This document shows, piece after piece, positions 1-7,818 of a DNA stretch of 64,000 nucleotides; the stretch's first letter is position 1, and every line of letters begins with the position of its first letter. The translations under genes were made by a program, and so were the position numbers. This DNA comes from Nocardioides sp. PD653-B2 (GTDB lineage: Bacteria; Actinomycetota; Actinomycetes; Propionibacteriales; Nocardioidaceae). Below the pieces are notes generated by a model that was not told the origin of the DNA, ran no database searches, and saw only the letters and a list, made by a program, of their open reading frames with translations. The stretch lies in assembly GCF_002117935.1 (NCBI RefSeq), contig NZ_BDJE01000017.1:158785-222784 (forward strand). The letters run 5' to 3'.

Positions 1-1
1 G

Positions 2-409
2 ACGTTCAACGCCGGCACGAAGGTCGAGACCGCCACGGTCGACCGCCGCTCGATGTCGTACCTCTACAACGACGGCACGTCCTACGTCTTCATGGACACC
101 TCCAGCTACGAGCAGCTCGAGATCAGCCCCGAGATCGTCGGCAACGCCGCGAACTTCCTGCTGGAGAACCAGGAGGCCGTGGTCGCCACCAACGAGGGCC
201 GCGTGCTGTTCATCGAGCTCCCCGCCTCGGTCGAGCTCCTGGTCTCCTTCACCGAGCCCGGCCTGGCCGGCGACTCCGCCACCGGCCGCACCAAGCCGGC
301 GACCCTGGAGACCGGCCACGAGATCCAGGTGCCGCTCTTCATCAACCAGGGCGAGAAGATCAAGGTCGACACCCGCGACTCGTCCTACATGGGGCGTGTG
401 AAGTCTTAG
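2..409 (+). CDS. efp: Elongation factor P, 3' part
   Basis: This is the C-terminal 135 residues of elongation factor P, the ribosome-bound factor that relieves stalling at proline stretches. The frame is open from base 2, so the gene starts before the window. About 50 N-terminal residues are missing, including the KOW-like domain tip that carries the modified lysine or arginine. Domains II and III are visible. The end ([14 protein letters not shown]) matches the family's usual VDTR-Y-RVK ending. The stop codon overlaps the left arm of the inverted repeat that fills the gap to nusB. In actinobacteria efp commonly precedes nusB, which supports the call. Confidence 0.96.
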   Translation, partial: TFNAGTKVETATVDRRSMSYLYNDGTSYVFMDTSSYEQLEISPEIVGNAANFLLENQEAVVATNEGRVLFIELPASVELLVSFTEPGLAGDSATGRTKPATLETGHEIQVPLFINQGEKIKVDTRDSSYMGRVKS

Positions 410-569
410 ACCATGACTCCTCTCGCCATGGCCTGCTGCGCGCCGCCCATCACGCACGCTGGCTGCGTTGTCGTCAGTCGCCGGGACTCCGTCCCGTCTC
501 CCTCCTCCGCCTTGCCAGCGCACGCGCTGGACGACGCTCGCGACGGCCGAGCGAGAGGAGGCATGGTCT
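408..569. repeat. Long imperfect inverted repeat (MITE-like) between efp and nusB
   Basis: The left end 408-426 and the right end 551-569 are inverted copies of each other, matching at 18 of 19 positions. Inside lie two clear hairpins: CGGGAC/GTCCCG at 482-496 and CCAGCG-cacg-CGCTGG at 515-530. The element occupies the whole intergenic space. Its left tip includes the last bases of the efp stop codon, and its right tip supplies the GAGAGGAGG ribosome-binding site of nusB. There is no transposase. A non-autonomous mobile element or a large hairpin processing site are both possible readings. Confidence 0.6.
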
Positions 570-570
570 G

Positions 571-978
571 ATGGCCGCCCGTTCCAAGGCCCGCAAGCGC
601 GCGCTCGACATCCTGTTCGCCGCCGACGTGCGCGGCGAGTCGGCGACCGAGGCCCTGGACGCGGCGATCGCCGACGGCGAGGGCCCCACGAACGACTACA
701 CCGCGGTGTTGGTGCGGGGCGTCGTCGAGCACCGCGAGCGCCTCGACGAGCTGCTCTCGTCGTACTCCGAGGGCTGGACCCTCGACCGGATGCCCGCCGT
801 CGACCGCAACGTGCTGCGGCTCGGACTCTGGGAGCTGTTGTACGCCGACGACATCCCGGACGCCGTCGCGGTCACCGAGGCGATGGCCCTGGTGAGCGAC
901 CTGTCGACCGACGAGTCGCCGCAGTTCGTCAACGGCATCCTCGGCAACCTCGCCCGCAACAAGGCATCGCTGGCCTGA
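571..978 (+). CDS. nusB: Transcription antitermination factor NusB
   Basis: This 135-residue all-helical protein has the NusB family signature. It opens with ARSKARKRALDILF, has a central VRGVVEH segment, and ends with the helix FVNGILGNLAR. NusB binds boxA RNA together with NusE (ribosomal protein S10) and promotes antitermination on rRNA operons. The length is typical for actinobacteria. The ATG at 571 follows GAGAGGAGG at a good distance; this ribosome-binding site is provided by the right arm of the upstream inverted repeat. Its neighbour efp is the usual one. Confidence 0.96.
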   Translation: MAARSKARKRALDILFAADVRGESATEALDAAIADGEGPTNDYTAVLVRGVVEHRERLDELLSSYSEGWTLDRMPAVDRNVLRLGLWELLYADDIPDAVAVTEAMALVSDLSTDESPQFVNGILGNLARNKASLA

Positions 979-1015
979 GCCGTCGGTCCTTGACTGCCCC
1001 GCGATGCTGGGGGGC

Positions 1016-2395
1016 ATGAGCGAGGAGCGTGAGGTCGACCTGGTCGTCATCGGCACCGGTCCGGGGGGTGAAGCCCTGGCCACCGGAGCCGCCGAGGCGG
1101 GGCTCGAGGTGGTCGCCGTCGACAAGCACCTGGTCGGCGGCGAGTGCCCCTACTACGGCTGCATCCCCACCAAGATGATGGTGCGGGCGGGCGACGCGCT
1201 GGCCGAGAGCCGCCGCGCGGCCACGTTGGCCGGCGACGTCTCGGTGACCGCCTCCTGGGCGCCGGTGGCCCGGCGCATCGACGAGGAGGCCACCACCGGC
1301 TGGGACGACACCATCGCCGTCGACCGGCTCCGCGACGCCGGAGCGACGGTCCACCACGGGGTCGGCCGCCTGGACGGGACCGGCCGCGTGCGGGTCGAGG
1401 AGGCCGGCGGCGAGGCCATCACGTACGTCGCCCGGCGCGGCGTGGTCCTCAACCCGGGCACCCGGCCCGCAGCGCCGCCGATCGACGGCCTCGCGGGCAC
1501 GCCGTACTGGACCAACCGCGACGCGGTGCGGCTCACGGAGCTCCCCGGGTCGCTGGTCATCGTCGGGGGCGGGCCGATCGGCTGCGAGATGGCCCAGGTG
1601 TTCGCCCGCTTCGGCGTGCGCGTCACCGTGGTCCAGCACGGGCCGCGGCTGCTCCCCGCCGACGAGCCGGAGGCCTCCGCGCTGCTGGAGCAGGTGTTCG
1701 TCGAGGAGGGCATCCGAGTGTTGACCGGGATCGAGGTCACCCAGGCGGCGTACGCGGACGGCGCGTTCACGCTGCGCCTCGACACGGGGGAGAACCTGAC
1801 CGCCGACAAGCTCCTGGTCGCCGCCGGGCGCACCCCGAACCTCGACGACCTCGGCCTCGAGACCGTCGGGCTCGATCCCACCGCCCGGACCATCGAGGTC
1901 GACGAGTGGCTGCGGGCGGGCGAGAAGCTCTGGGCGATCGGCGACGTCACCGGCAAGGGCGCGTTCACCCACGTGTCGATGTACCAGAACGCCGTCGCGC
2001 TCCGCGACATCACCGGCGAGGGTGGCGCCCCCGCTCGCTACCACGCGGTCCCGCACGCCACGTTCACCGACCCCGAGGTCGGCGGCGTCGGGATGACCGA
2101 GCAGCGTGCCCGCGACGCGGGGCTGACCGTGCGCACCGGCTCGACCGACCTCGCCTCGTCGTCCCGGGGTTTCACCCACGGCCCGGGCGGGCACGGGCTG
2201 GTCAAGGTCGTCGAGGATGCCGACCGCGGCGTCCTGGTCGGTGCGACAGCGATGGGGCCCGCGGGTGGCGAGATCCTCGGCTTCCTGGCCGTCGCGGTCC
2301 ACGCGGAGGTCCCCGTCGACACCCTCAGGACCATGATCTACGCCTACCCCACCTTCCACCGGGCCATCGAGTCCGCGATCGCCGACCTGTCGTGA
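1016..2395 (+). CDS. FAD-dependent pyridine nucleotide-disulfide oxidoreductase family protein (paralogue 1)
   Basis: This is a class I flavoprotein disulfide reductase-fold protein of about 459 residues. It has an N-terminal FAD dinucleotide-binding motif (VVIGTGPGGEALA), a redox-active C-x4-C motif (GECPYYGC, Cys44 and Cys49), an NAD(P)-binding motif (VIVGGGPIGCEMAQVFARFG), a second FAD motif (AIGDVTGKG), and the C-terminal dimerisation domain. The usual catalytic HPT near the C-terminus is replaced by YPT (AYPTFHRA), so classical lipoamide or glutathione chemistry is doubtful. No C-terminal Cys pair of mercuric reductase is seen. The ATG at 1016 is preferred over the one at 1004. The gene overlaps the next gene by 4 bp (GTGA). 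The substrate is unknown. Confidence 0.85.
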   Translation: MSEEREVDLVVIGTGPGGEALATGAAEAGLEVVAVDKHLVGGECPYYGCIPTKMMVRAGDALAESRRAATLAGDVSVTASWAPVARRIDEEATTGWDDTIAVDRLRDAGATVHHGVGRLDGTGRVRVEEAGGEAITYVARRGVVLNPGTRPAAPPIDGLAGTPYWTNRDAVRLTELPGSLVIVGGGPIGCEMAQVFARFGVRVTVVQHGPRLLPADEPEASALLEQVFVEEGIRVLTGIEVTQAAYADGAFTLRLDTGENLTADKLLVAAGRTPNLDDLGLETVGLDPTARTIEVDEWLRAGEKLWAIGDVTGKGAFTHVSMYQNAVALRDITGEGGAPARYHAVPHATFTDPEVGGVGMTEQRARDAGLTVRTGSTDLASSSRGFTHGPGGHGLVKVVEDADRGVLVGATAMGPAGGEILGFLAVAVHAEVPVDTLRTMIYAYPTFHRAIESAIADLS

Positions 2396-3201
2396 CCGCG
2401 ACGGATCAGGCCCGCCAGGCGCAGGACAGCACCTGGATCGAGTGGGTCGCCCGTGCGGGGCTCGTCGCGTACGGCGTCGTCTACGTCCTCATCGGCTGGC
2501 TCGCCGTGCAGCTCGCCCTCGGCGACCGCTCGGGCAGCCCGTCCAGCTCGGGCGCTCTGAAGGAGCTCGCCCAGCAGCCGTTCGGCGGCGTGCTGATCTG
2601 GGTCGTCTCGCTCGGCATGTTCCTGCTCGCGCTCTGGCAGCTCCTCGAAGCCGGCTTCGGCCACCGCGACGAGGAGGGCAAGAAGCAGGTCCTCAAGCGG
2701 CTCGGATCTGCCGGAAAGGCGATCGTCTACATCGTGATCGGCGTCAGCGGCGTCAAGGTCGCGGTCGGCAGCGGCTCGTCGGGCAAGGGCGGCGAGGAGA
2801 CCTTCACCGCGAAGCTGATGAACCTCCCGGCCGGCCAGGTCCTGGTCGCGATCGTCGGGCTGGCGATCATCGGGTTCGGGGTGTTCCAGCTCTACCGCGC
2901 CTGGACCGAGGGCTTCGCCGACAAGCTCGACGGCCAGGGCCGCAGCGGCAAGACGGGCACCGCGTACATCGCGTTCGGCAAAGCGGGCTACACGGCGCGC
3001 GGCATCGCGTTCGCCGTCGTCGGCGGCCTGTTCTGCTACGCCGCGGTCACCCACGAGTCGAGCAAGTCCGGTGGCCTCGACCAGGCGCTCTTCGAGATCC
3101 TGGACCAGCCCTTCGGCCCGTTCCTGCTCTGCGTCGTCGGCGTCGGTCTGGCCTGCTTCGGGCTCTTCACGTTCGCGCAGGCTCGGCACCTCTCCCGGTG
3201 A
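2392..3201 (+). CDS. DUF1206 family integral membrane protein
   Basis: This 269-residue protein is built from three repeated two-helix units, each opening with a Gly-rich pattern (ARAGLVAYGVVYVLIG, GSAGKAIVYIVIGVSGVK, GKAGYTARGIAFAVVGG), as in DUF1206. About six transmembrane helices are expected. The GTG at 2392 overlaps the stop of the upstream flavoprotein, and its own stop overlaps the GTG of the next flavoprotein, so all three are probably translated as one unit. Function is unknown. Its position between two related disulfide-reductase-like enzymes suggests a membrane partner or anchor for redox chemistry, which is only inference. Confidence 0.87.
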   Translation: MTATDQARQAQDSTWIEWVARAGLVAYGVVYVLIGWLAVQLALGDRSGSPSSSGALKELAQQPFGGVLIWVVSLGMFLLALWQLLEAGFGHRDEEGKKQVLKRLGSAGKAIVYIVIGVSGVKVAVGSGSSGKGGEETFTAKLMNLPAGQVLVAIVGLAIIGFGVFQLYRAWTEGFADKLDGQGRSGKTGTAYIAFGKAGYTARGIAFAVVGGLFCYAAVTHESSKSGGLDQALFEILDQPFGPFLLCVVGVGLACFGLFTFAQARHLSR

Positions 3202-4544
3202 CACCCGTCGACGTCGTCGTCCTGGGCCTCGGGGCGGGTGGGGAGTACGCCGCGCGCAAGCTGGCCGAGGCCGGGCTCGTCGTCGTCGGCGTCGAGCGCG
3301 AGCTGGTCGGCGGGGAGTGCCCGTTCTGGGGCTGCACGCCGTCGAAGCTGCTGATCCGCTCCGCCGACGTGCTCGCCGAGGCCCGCCGCGTCGACGGGCT
3401 GGCCGGGCACGCCGAGGTGCACCCCGACTGGGGCCGGCCCGCCGCGCGGATCCGCGAGGCCAACCACGACTGGACCGACGGCCAGCACGCGGGACCGCTG
3501 GAGCAGGCGGGCGTGCGGATCGTGCGCGGCCACGGCCGCCTCACGGGACCCGGCGTCGTCGAGGTCGACGGCACGACGTACGACGCCCGCCTCGGGGTCG
3601 TGCTCAACACCGGCACCGACCCCGCGGTGCCACCCATCCCGGGCCTCGCGGGCACGCCGTACTGGACCAACCGCGAGGTCATGCAGCAGACCGTGCAGCC
3701 GGAGTCGTTGCTGGTCGTCGGGGCCGGCGCGATCGGGACGGAGCTGGCGCAGGCGTTCGCCCGCTTCGGGACCCGGGTGACGGTGCTCGAGGCGCAGGAC
3801 CGGCTCTGCCCGGAGGAGGTCGAGGCGTGCGAGGTGATCTCGGCCGTGCTGCGCGCCGAGGGCGTGGAGCTGCGGGTCGGGGTGCAGATCGACGCGGTGC
3901 GGCACGGCGTCGGTGGCTTCGAGGTCGACGTCGACGGCGAGACGCTCAGCGCCGACCGGCTGCTCGTCGCCGCGGGGCGCCGTCCCAACCTGACCGACAT
4001 CGGCCTGGAGACCGTCGGTCTCGACCCCGACGCGGACCGGGTCGACACCGATGAGCGGATGCGCGCCGCCGACCGGCTGTGGGCCGTCGGCGACATCACC
4101 GGCCGCGGCGCCTTCACCCACATCGCGATCTACCAGGCCCAGGTCGCCGTGCGCGACCTGCTCGGTGCGGACGGGCCGTGGGCCGACTACCGCGCGGTCA
4201 GCCGGGTCACTTTCACGGACCCCGAGATCGGGGCGGTCGGGATGAGCGAGGAGCAGGCCCGCGCGGCCGGCCTGCGGGTCGCGGTCGGGAACGCCCAGAT
4301 CGCGCGATCGAGCCGCGGCTGGATCCACGGGGCCGACGGGATCGTGAAGGTGGTCGCCGACGCCGACCGCGGGATCCTGGTGGGGGCGACCGTCGTGGCG
4401 CCGTACGGCGGGGAGGTGCTCGGACTGCTGACCGCCGCGGTGCACGCCGAGATCCCGATCGCCACCCTGCGCGGCATGCACTTCGCCTACCCGACCTTCC
4501 ACCGCGCGGTCGCGGCGGCGCTGGGCGACCTGGACGTCTCCTAG
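3198..4544 (+). CDS. FAD-dependent pyridine nucleotide-disulfide oxidoreductase family protein (paralogue 2)
   Basis: This is a second flavoprotein disulfide reductase-like protein (448 residues), clearly paralogous to the gene at 1016. It keeps the FAD motif (VVVLGLGAGGEYAARKL), the C-x4-C redox pair (GECPFWGC), the NAD(P) motif (VVGAGAIGTELAQAFARFG) and AVGDITGRGAFTH. The C-terminal catalytic HPT is again replaced by YPT (AYPTFHRAVAAAL). The GTG at 3198 overlaps the DUF1206 stop codon. The pair probably arose by duplication. Both have the same altered active site, so the change is inherited and not a sequencing error. The substrate cannot be told from sequence. Confidence 0.85.
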   Translation: MTPVDVVVLGLGAGGEYAARKLAEAGLVVVGVERELVGGECPFWGCTPSKLLIRSADVLAEARRVDGLAGHAEVHPDWGRPAARIREANHDWTDGQHAGPLEQAGVRIVRGHGRLTGPGVVEVDGTTYDARLGVVLNTGTDPAVPPIPGLAGTPYWTNREVMQQTVQPESLLVVGAGAIGTELAQAFARFGTRVTVLEAQDRLCPEEVEACEVISAVLRAEGVELRVGVQIDAVRHGVGGFEVDVDGETLSADRLLVAAGRRPNLTDIGLETVGLDPDADRVDTDERMRAADRLWAVGDITGRGAFTHIAIYQAQVAVRDLLGADGPWADYRAVSRVTFTDPEIGAVGMSEEQARAAGLRVAVGNAQIARSSRGWIHGADGIVKVVADADRGILVGATVVAPYGGEVLGLLTAAVHAEIPIATLRGMHFAYPTFHRAVAAALGDLDVS

Positions 4545-4646
4545 CCACCCCACCCGAGACTTCTGTCGCGGGACGCGTGTGACCCCCGTGAAATCGGGGA
4601 AGGACCCAGCACAGCAGGACGCACCTGTCTTTGAGGGAGGACACCG

Positions 4647-6050
4647 ATGTCGCAGGACGCATGGAGCTCGGCCGGCTCGCGAGACGACCACGACGACACC
4701 AGCGACCGGATGTACACGCCTGAGGACCTGGCCGAGTACGCCGCCCGGCGCGACGCCCGCGCCGCCGGCGGCGCCGGCTCGCGGGGCCCGGCCGGCTACG
4801 GCGACCCGCTGACCGACCCGCTCACCGACCCGATCGCCGACCCGAACGCCGACCCGATCGCCGGGCAGCCCGCCGACCCGGCGCCGTACGTCGCACCCGT
4901 GGGGATGCCGACCAGCCCGCCGCCGAGCTCGCCGCCCCCGTCGTACCAGCCGCCGGTCGAGGTCGTGCCGGTCGTGCCGGTCGTCCCGGCCGTCCCGGCC
5001 GTCCCGGCCGAGCCGCCGGTCCAGGTGGCACCGCCGACGCTGCCGCCCACGTCGCCGCCGCCCAGCGCGCCGCCGGTCGCCGAGGACCCCGAGGCGGAGG
5101 GCGACGTCCGGCGCTTCATGTCGGCCACCGACTTCCTCGACCGCCGCGACGCCGACCAGGAGCACGGCCCCGCGACCTGGGGCTGGCGCGGCAAGGTGCG
5201 CAGGTGGAGCGGCGGCATGATCACCCCACGCATGGGTCCCGACGAGCTGGCCCACGAGCTGGACCGGCAGACCATCCAGAAGGACTTCGACGGCCCGCGC
5301 ACCATCGCTTTCATCAACCCCAAGGGAGGGGCCGCCAAGACGACCGGCGTCCTCGCGGCGGGCTACACGTTCGGCACCGTGCGCGGCGGCGGCGTGGTCG
5401 CATGGGACAACAACGAGACCCGCGGCACGCTCGGCATCCGGGGCACCCGCAGCACCCACCGCAACACGACCCGCGAGCTGCTCGAGGACCTCGAGCGCTT
5501 CACCGACGTCTACCAGTCGCGCATCGGCGACCTCGGCGCGTTCGTGCGCTCCCAGGGCGACGCCCACTTCGACGTGCTCGCCTCCGACGAGCGGCCCGAC
5601 GTCACCGGCACCATCCGGGCCCAGGACTTCGACGCGGTCCACAAGCTGCTCGAGCGGTTCTACCGCATCATCCTGATCGACACCGGCAACAACATGCGCG
5701 CCGAGAACTGGCTCGCCGCCGCCGGTGCCGCCGACCTGCTGGTCGTCACCAGCACGGTCCGCGAGGACACCGGCTACAGCGGGCTCTGGATGCTCGACGC
5801 CCTGCAGGACGCCGGCTACCAGAACCTCAAGTACAAGACCGTGACGATCCTCTCGGACCCGTCGCCCACCGTCGACGCGAAGCTGGCCGCCGACCTGGTC
5901 GACGTCTACCAGCAGCGCACCCGCGGGGTCTACCGGGTGCCGTACGACCCGGCGCTGGTCGCCGGCTCGGTGGTGCCGTACTCCCAGCTCTCCGAGAACA
6001 CCCGGAGGCAGTGGCTCAAGGCGTGCGCCGGCATGGCCGAGGGTCTCTGA
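4647..6050 (+). CDS. MinD/ParA-like P-loop ATPase with proline-rich N-terminus (EspI-like)
   Basis: This 467-residue protein has two parts. Residues 1 to about 160 are low-complexity: a DPLTDP/DPIADP repeat (about residues 52-75) followed by Pro/Val-rich tracts. From about residue 200 comes a MinD/ParA-type ATPase domain with the deviant Walker A motif INPKGGAAKTTG and a Walker B-like IILIDTGNNM. This architecture resembles EspI-like and other MinD-like proteins linked to type VII secretion. However, no ESX genes (esxA/B, eccC, eccD, mycP) occur nearby, so the role is open. The ATG at 4647 is preceded by GAGGGAGG. A weak CCCCG/CGGGG hairpin lies at 4584-4599. Confidence 0.75.
   Translation: MSQDAWSSAGSRDDHDDTSDRMYTPEDLAEYAARRDARAAGGAGSRGPAGYGDPLTDPLTDPIADPNADPIAGQPADPAPYVAPVGMPTSPPPSSPPPSYQPPVEVVPVVPVVPAVPAVPAEPPVQVAPPTLPPTSPPPSAPPVAEDPEAEGDVRRFMSATDFLDRRDADQEHGPATWGWRGKVRRWSGGMITPRMGPDELAHELDRQTIQKDFDGPRTIAFINPKGGAAKTTGVLAAGYTFGTVRGGGVVAWDNNETRGTLGIRGTRSTHRNTTRELLEDLERFTDVYQSRIGDLGAFVRSQGDAHFDVLASDERPDVTGTIRAQDFDAVHKLLERFYRIILIDTGNNMRAENWLAAAGAADLLVVTSTVREDTGYSGLWMLDALQDAGYQNLKYKTVTILSDPSPTVDAKLAADLVDVYQQRTRGVYRVPYDPALVAGSVVPYSQLSENTRRQWLKACAGMAEGL
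4804..4880 (+). repeat. Tandem short repeat encoding DP-rich motif
   Basis: About six degenerate 12-base units (GACCCGCTGACC, GACCCGCTCACC, GACCCGATCGCC and variants) encode Asp-Pro-x-x repeats in the disordered N-terminus of the MinD-like ATPase. A second run of GTCGTGCCG/GTCCCGGCC units at about 4960-5010 encodes VVP/AVP repeats. Copy number is likely to vary between strains. Confidence 0.6.
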
Positions 6051-6056
6051 ACCATC

Positions 6057-6106
6057 GCCGGCCTGACGCCCCGGTCGCTCGACCCGACCGGTGGCGCCAG
6101 GCCGGC
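6057..6106. terminator. Strong bidirectional terminator-like hairpin
   Basis: The arms 6057-6077 and 6085-6106 form a 21-bp near-perfect stem (one mismatch, one bulge) around a 7-nt loop. The hairpin lies exactly between two convergent genes (MinD-like ATPase on plus, PPOX protein on minus). There is no U-tract, which is usual for actinobacterial terminators. Confidence 0.7.
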
Positions 6107-6113
6107 CCTGGAC

Positions 6114-6518
6114 TCAGCTCTTGGCGGCGCCCCAGCCGTGCCAGGTCTCGATCGTCATCCACCCGGTCGTGCGCGGGCTCTCGCGATCGGGGTAGGGGCG
6201 GCCGTTGTAGTGCCGGCTGAGCCGGTCGATGTCGGCGAGGTCGGTGTCCGCCACTAGCTCCTCGACCCGCCCGATGAGCGACACGTGGGTGTACCAGCTC
6301 TGCTCGTCCAGGACCGTGAGGGTGACCCGGGGGTCGCGGCGCAGGTGCTTCACCCGCACCCGGGTGTCGTCCATGTTGAGCATGACGCGGTCGCCGTCGA
6401 GCAGGTACCAGGTCGCCACCGACACCGGCTGTCCGTCGGAGCGCAGGGTCGCGACCACAGCCGGGTTCGGCTTGGCCAGCAGGTCACGGACGTCGTCGGG
6501 GAACGGCAGCTCGGGCAT
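6114..6518 (-). CDS. PPOX-class flavin/F420-dependent oxidoreductase
   Basis: This is a 134-residue split beta-barrel protein of the pyridoxamine 5'-phosphate oxidase-like superfamily, which in actinobacteria often binds coenzyme F420 or FMN. Recognisable family features are NPAVVATLRSDGQPVSVATWYLLDGDRVML at the start and VKHLRRDPRVTLTVLD in the centre. The start ATG at 6518 has a perfect AGGAGG nearby. It is divergent from the MDR-family reductase and shares a short (57 bp) promoter region with it. The substrate is unknown. Confidence 0.82.
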   Translation of the reverse strand: MPELPFPDDVRDLLAKPNPAVVATLRSDGQPVSVATWYLLDGDRVMLNMDDTRVRVKHLRRDPRVTLTVLDEQSWYTHVSLIGRVEELVADTDLADIDRLSRHYNGRPYPDRESPRTTGWMTIETWHGWGAAKS

Positions 6519-6543
6519 GGATCCTCCTGATGGCGGGTTTACT

Positions 6544-6559
6544 GAAGGCTAGGTCCTTC
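6544..6559. promoter_or_regulatory. Palindrome in divergent promoter region
   Basis: GAAGG-ctaggt-CCTTC lies midway between the divergent PPOX and reductase genes. It includes TAGGTC, which resembles an actinobacterial -10. It could be an operator for a shared regulator or just a hairpin; no regulator gene is adjacent. Confidence 0.3.
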
Positions 6560-6575
6560 GAGGAGAGGTTCAACC

Positions 6576-7598
6576 GTGCGAGCAGTCATCTATCGCGAGA
6601 CCGGTCCGTCGTCGGTGCTGGAGGTTGTCGAGCGCGACCTCCCCGAGCCCGGGCCGGGTGAGGTGCGGGTGCGGGTGGTCCGGTCGGGGGTGAACCCGAC
6701 CGACTGGAAGTTCCGGACGGGCAACATGGCCGGCCACGACGAGGTGGTGCCCGGCCAGGACGGCGCCGGCGTGATCGACGCGGTCGGGCCGGGCGTCGAC
6801 CGGTACGCCGTCGGCGACCGGGTCTGGACCGTGCTCGCCCAGCACGGACGGCCCTACGGCACCGCCGCCGACTACACCGTCCAGCCGGTCGAGCGTGTCG
6901 CCCCGCTGCCCGAGGGGGCGTCGTACGACCTCGGCGCCAGCCTGGGTGTCCCGGCGGTCACCGCGCACCGGGCGCTGACCGCGGCCCAGGACGGACCCGA
7001 CCGACTGGCGCCCGGCGCGCTCGACGGCAAGGTCGTGCTGGTGGCCGGGGGAGCAGGCGCGGTCGGCAACGCCGCGATCCAGCTGGCCCGCTGGGCCGGC
7101 GCCACCGTCATCACGACGGTGAGCAGCGACGACAAGGCCGCGCTCGCGACGGCCGCCGGCGCCCACCACACGGTGAACTACCGCGACGGCGACACCGCCC
7201 GGCAGATCCTCGCCATCGCCCCCGACGGCGTCGACATCGCGGTGGAGGTCGCACCGGCCCAGAACATCGGGATCGACCTCGAGGTCGTGCGCGTGCACGG
7301 ACTGGTCTCGATCTACGCCAACAACGGCGGCGACGAGATGACCATGCCGCTGCGCGCGGCGTTCGGGAAGAACCTGCGCTTCCAGTTCCTCATCCTCTAC
7401 ACCCTGCACGAGCACCTGGTGCAGGCGGCGGTCGAGGATGTCAACGCCGCGGTCGCCGCCGGGGCGTTGCGGGTCGGCGAGGACGCCGGCATCGCCCTGC
7501 ACCACTTCCCGCTGGAGTCGACCGCCGCGGCCCAGGACGCCGTCGAGGGCGGCGCGGTCGGCAAGGTGCTGATCGACGTCGATCGAGACGTGCGATGA
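6576..7598 (+). CDS. MDR-family NADPH:quinone reductase-like zinc-independent oxidoreductase
   Basis: This 340-residue medium-chain dehydrogenase/reductase begins with the quinone oxidoreductase pattern RAVIYRETGPSSVLEV and GEVRVRVVRSGVNPTDWKFR. The nucleotide-binding motif is VLVAGGAGAVGNAAIQLARWAGA (A-x-x-G-x-x-G type, typical of NADPH-using quinone reductases). No structural or catalytic zinc cysteines are visible. It probably reduces quinones or reactive carbonyls using NADPH. The GTG start at 6576 follows GAGGAGAGG. It is divergent from the PPOX gene. Confidence 0.85.
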   Translation: MRAVIYRETGPSSVLEVVERDLPEPGPGEVRVRVVRSGVNPTDWKFRTGNMAGHDEVVPGQDGAGVIDAVGPGVDRYAVGDRVWTVLAQHGRPYGTAADYTVQPVERVAPLPEGASYDLGASLGVPAVTAHRALTAAQDGPDRLAPGALDGKVVLVAGGAGAVGNAAIQLARWAGATVITTVSSDDKAALATAAGAHHTVNYRDGDTARQILAIAPDGVDIAVEVAPAQNIGIDLEVVRVHGLVSIYANNGGDEMTMPLRAAFGKNLRFQFLILYTLHEHLVQAAVEDVNAAVAAGALRVGEDAGIALHHFPLESTAAAQDAVEGGAVGKVLIDVDRDVR

Positions 7599-7622
7599 CC
7601 GCCCGCGTGGTTCAGTAGAGGC

Positions 7623-7814
7623 ATGGCCAAACCGCTGTGGGTCGTCGCCGGTGTCGTGCTCGCGCTGCTCGGACTGCTCTTCACGCTGCAGGGCGTGGGC
7701 GTGATCGAGGACAGCTCGATGAGCAACACCACGACCTGGTCGATCCTCGGGCCGGTGATCCTCCTGGTCGGCGTCGGCCTCCTCTCGGTCGGCATCCGCG
7801 GACGACGGCCCTGA
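7623..7814 (+). CDS. Small two-helix membrane protein
   Basis: This is a 63-residue protein with two hydrophobic segments (about residues 5-25 and 40-58) separated by a short polar loop (VIEDSSMSNTTTWS), ending in RGRRP. No function is known. Similar small membrane proteins are scattered in actinobacterial genomes. It lies 4 bp before the molybdopterin oxidoreductase gene, so it may be co-transcribed with it. The hydrophobicity pattern and spacing support a real gene. Confidence 0.65.
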   Translation: MAKPLWVVAGVVLALLGLLFTLQGVGVIEDSSMSNTTTWSILGPVILLVGVGLLSVGIRGRRP

Positions 7815-7818
7815 GTCG

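Noticed and set aside
3036..5642. 868-codon minus-strand open frame across the flavoprotein and MinD-like genes
   Set aside because: It covers parts of three plus-strand genes, has repetitive Asp/Arg/Gly-rich composition and no recognisable motif; typical of high-GC shadows.
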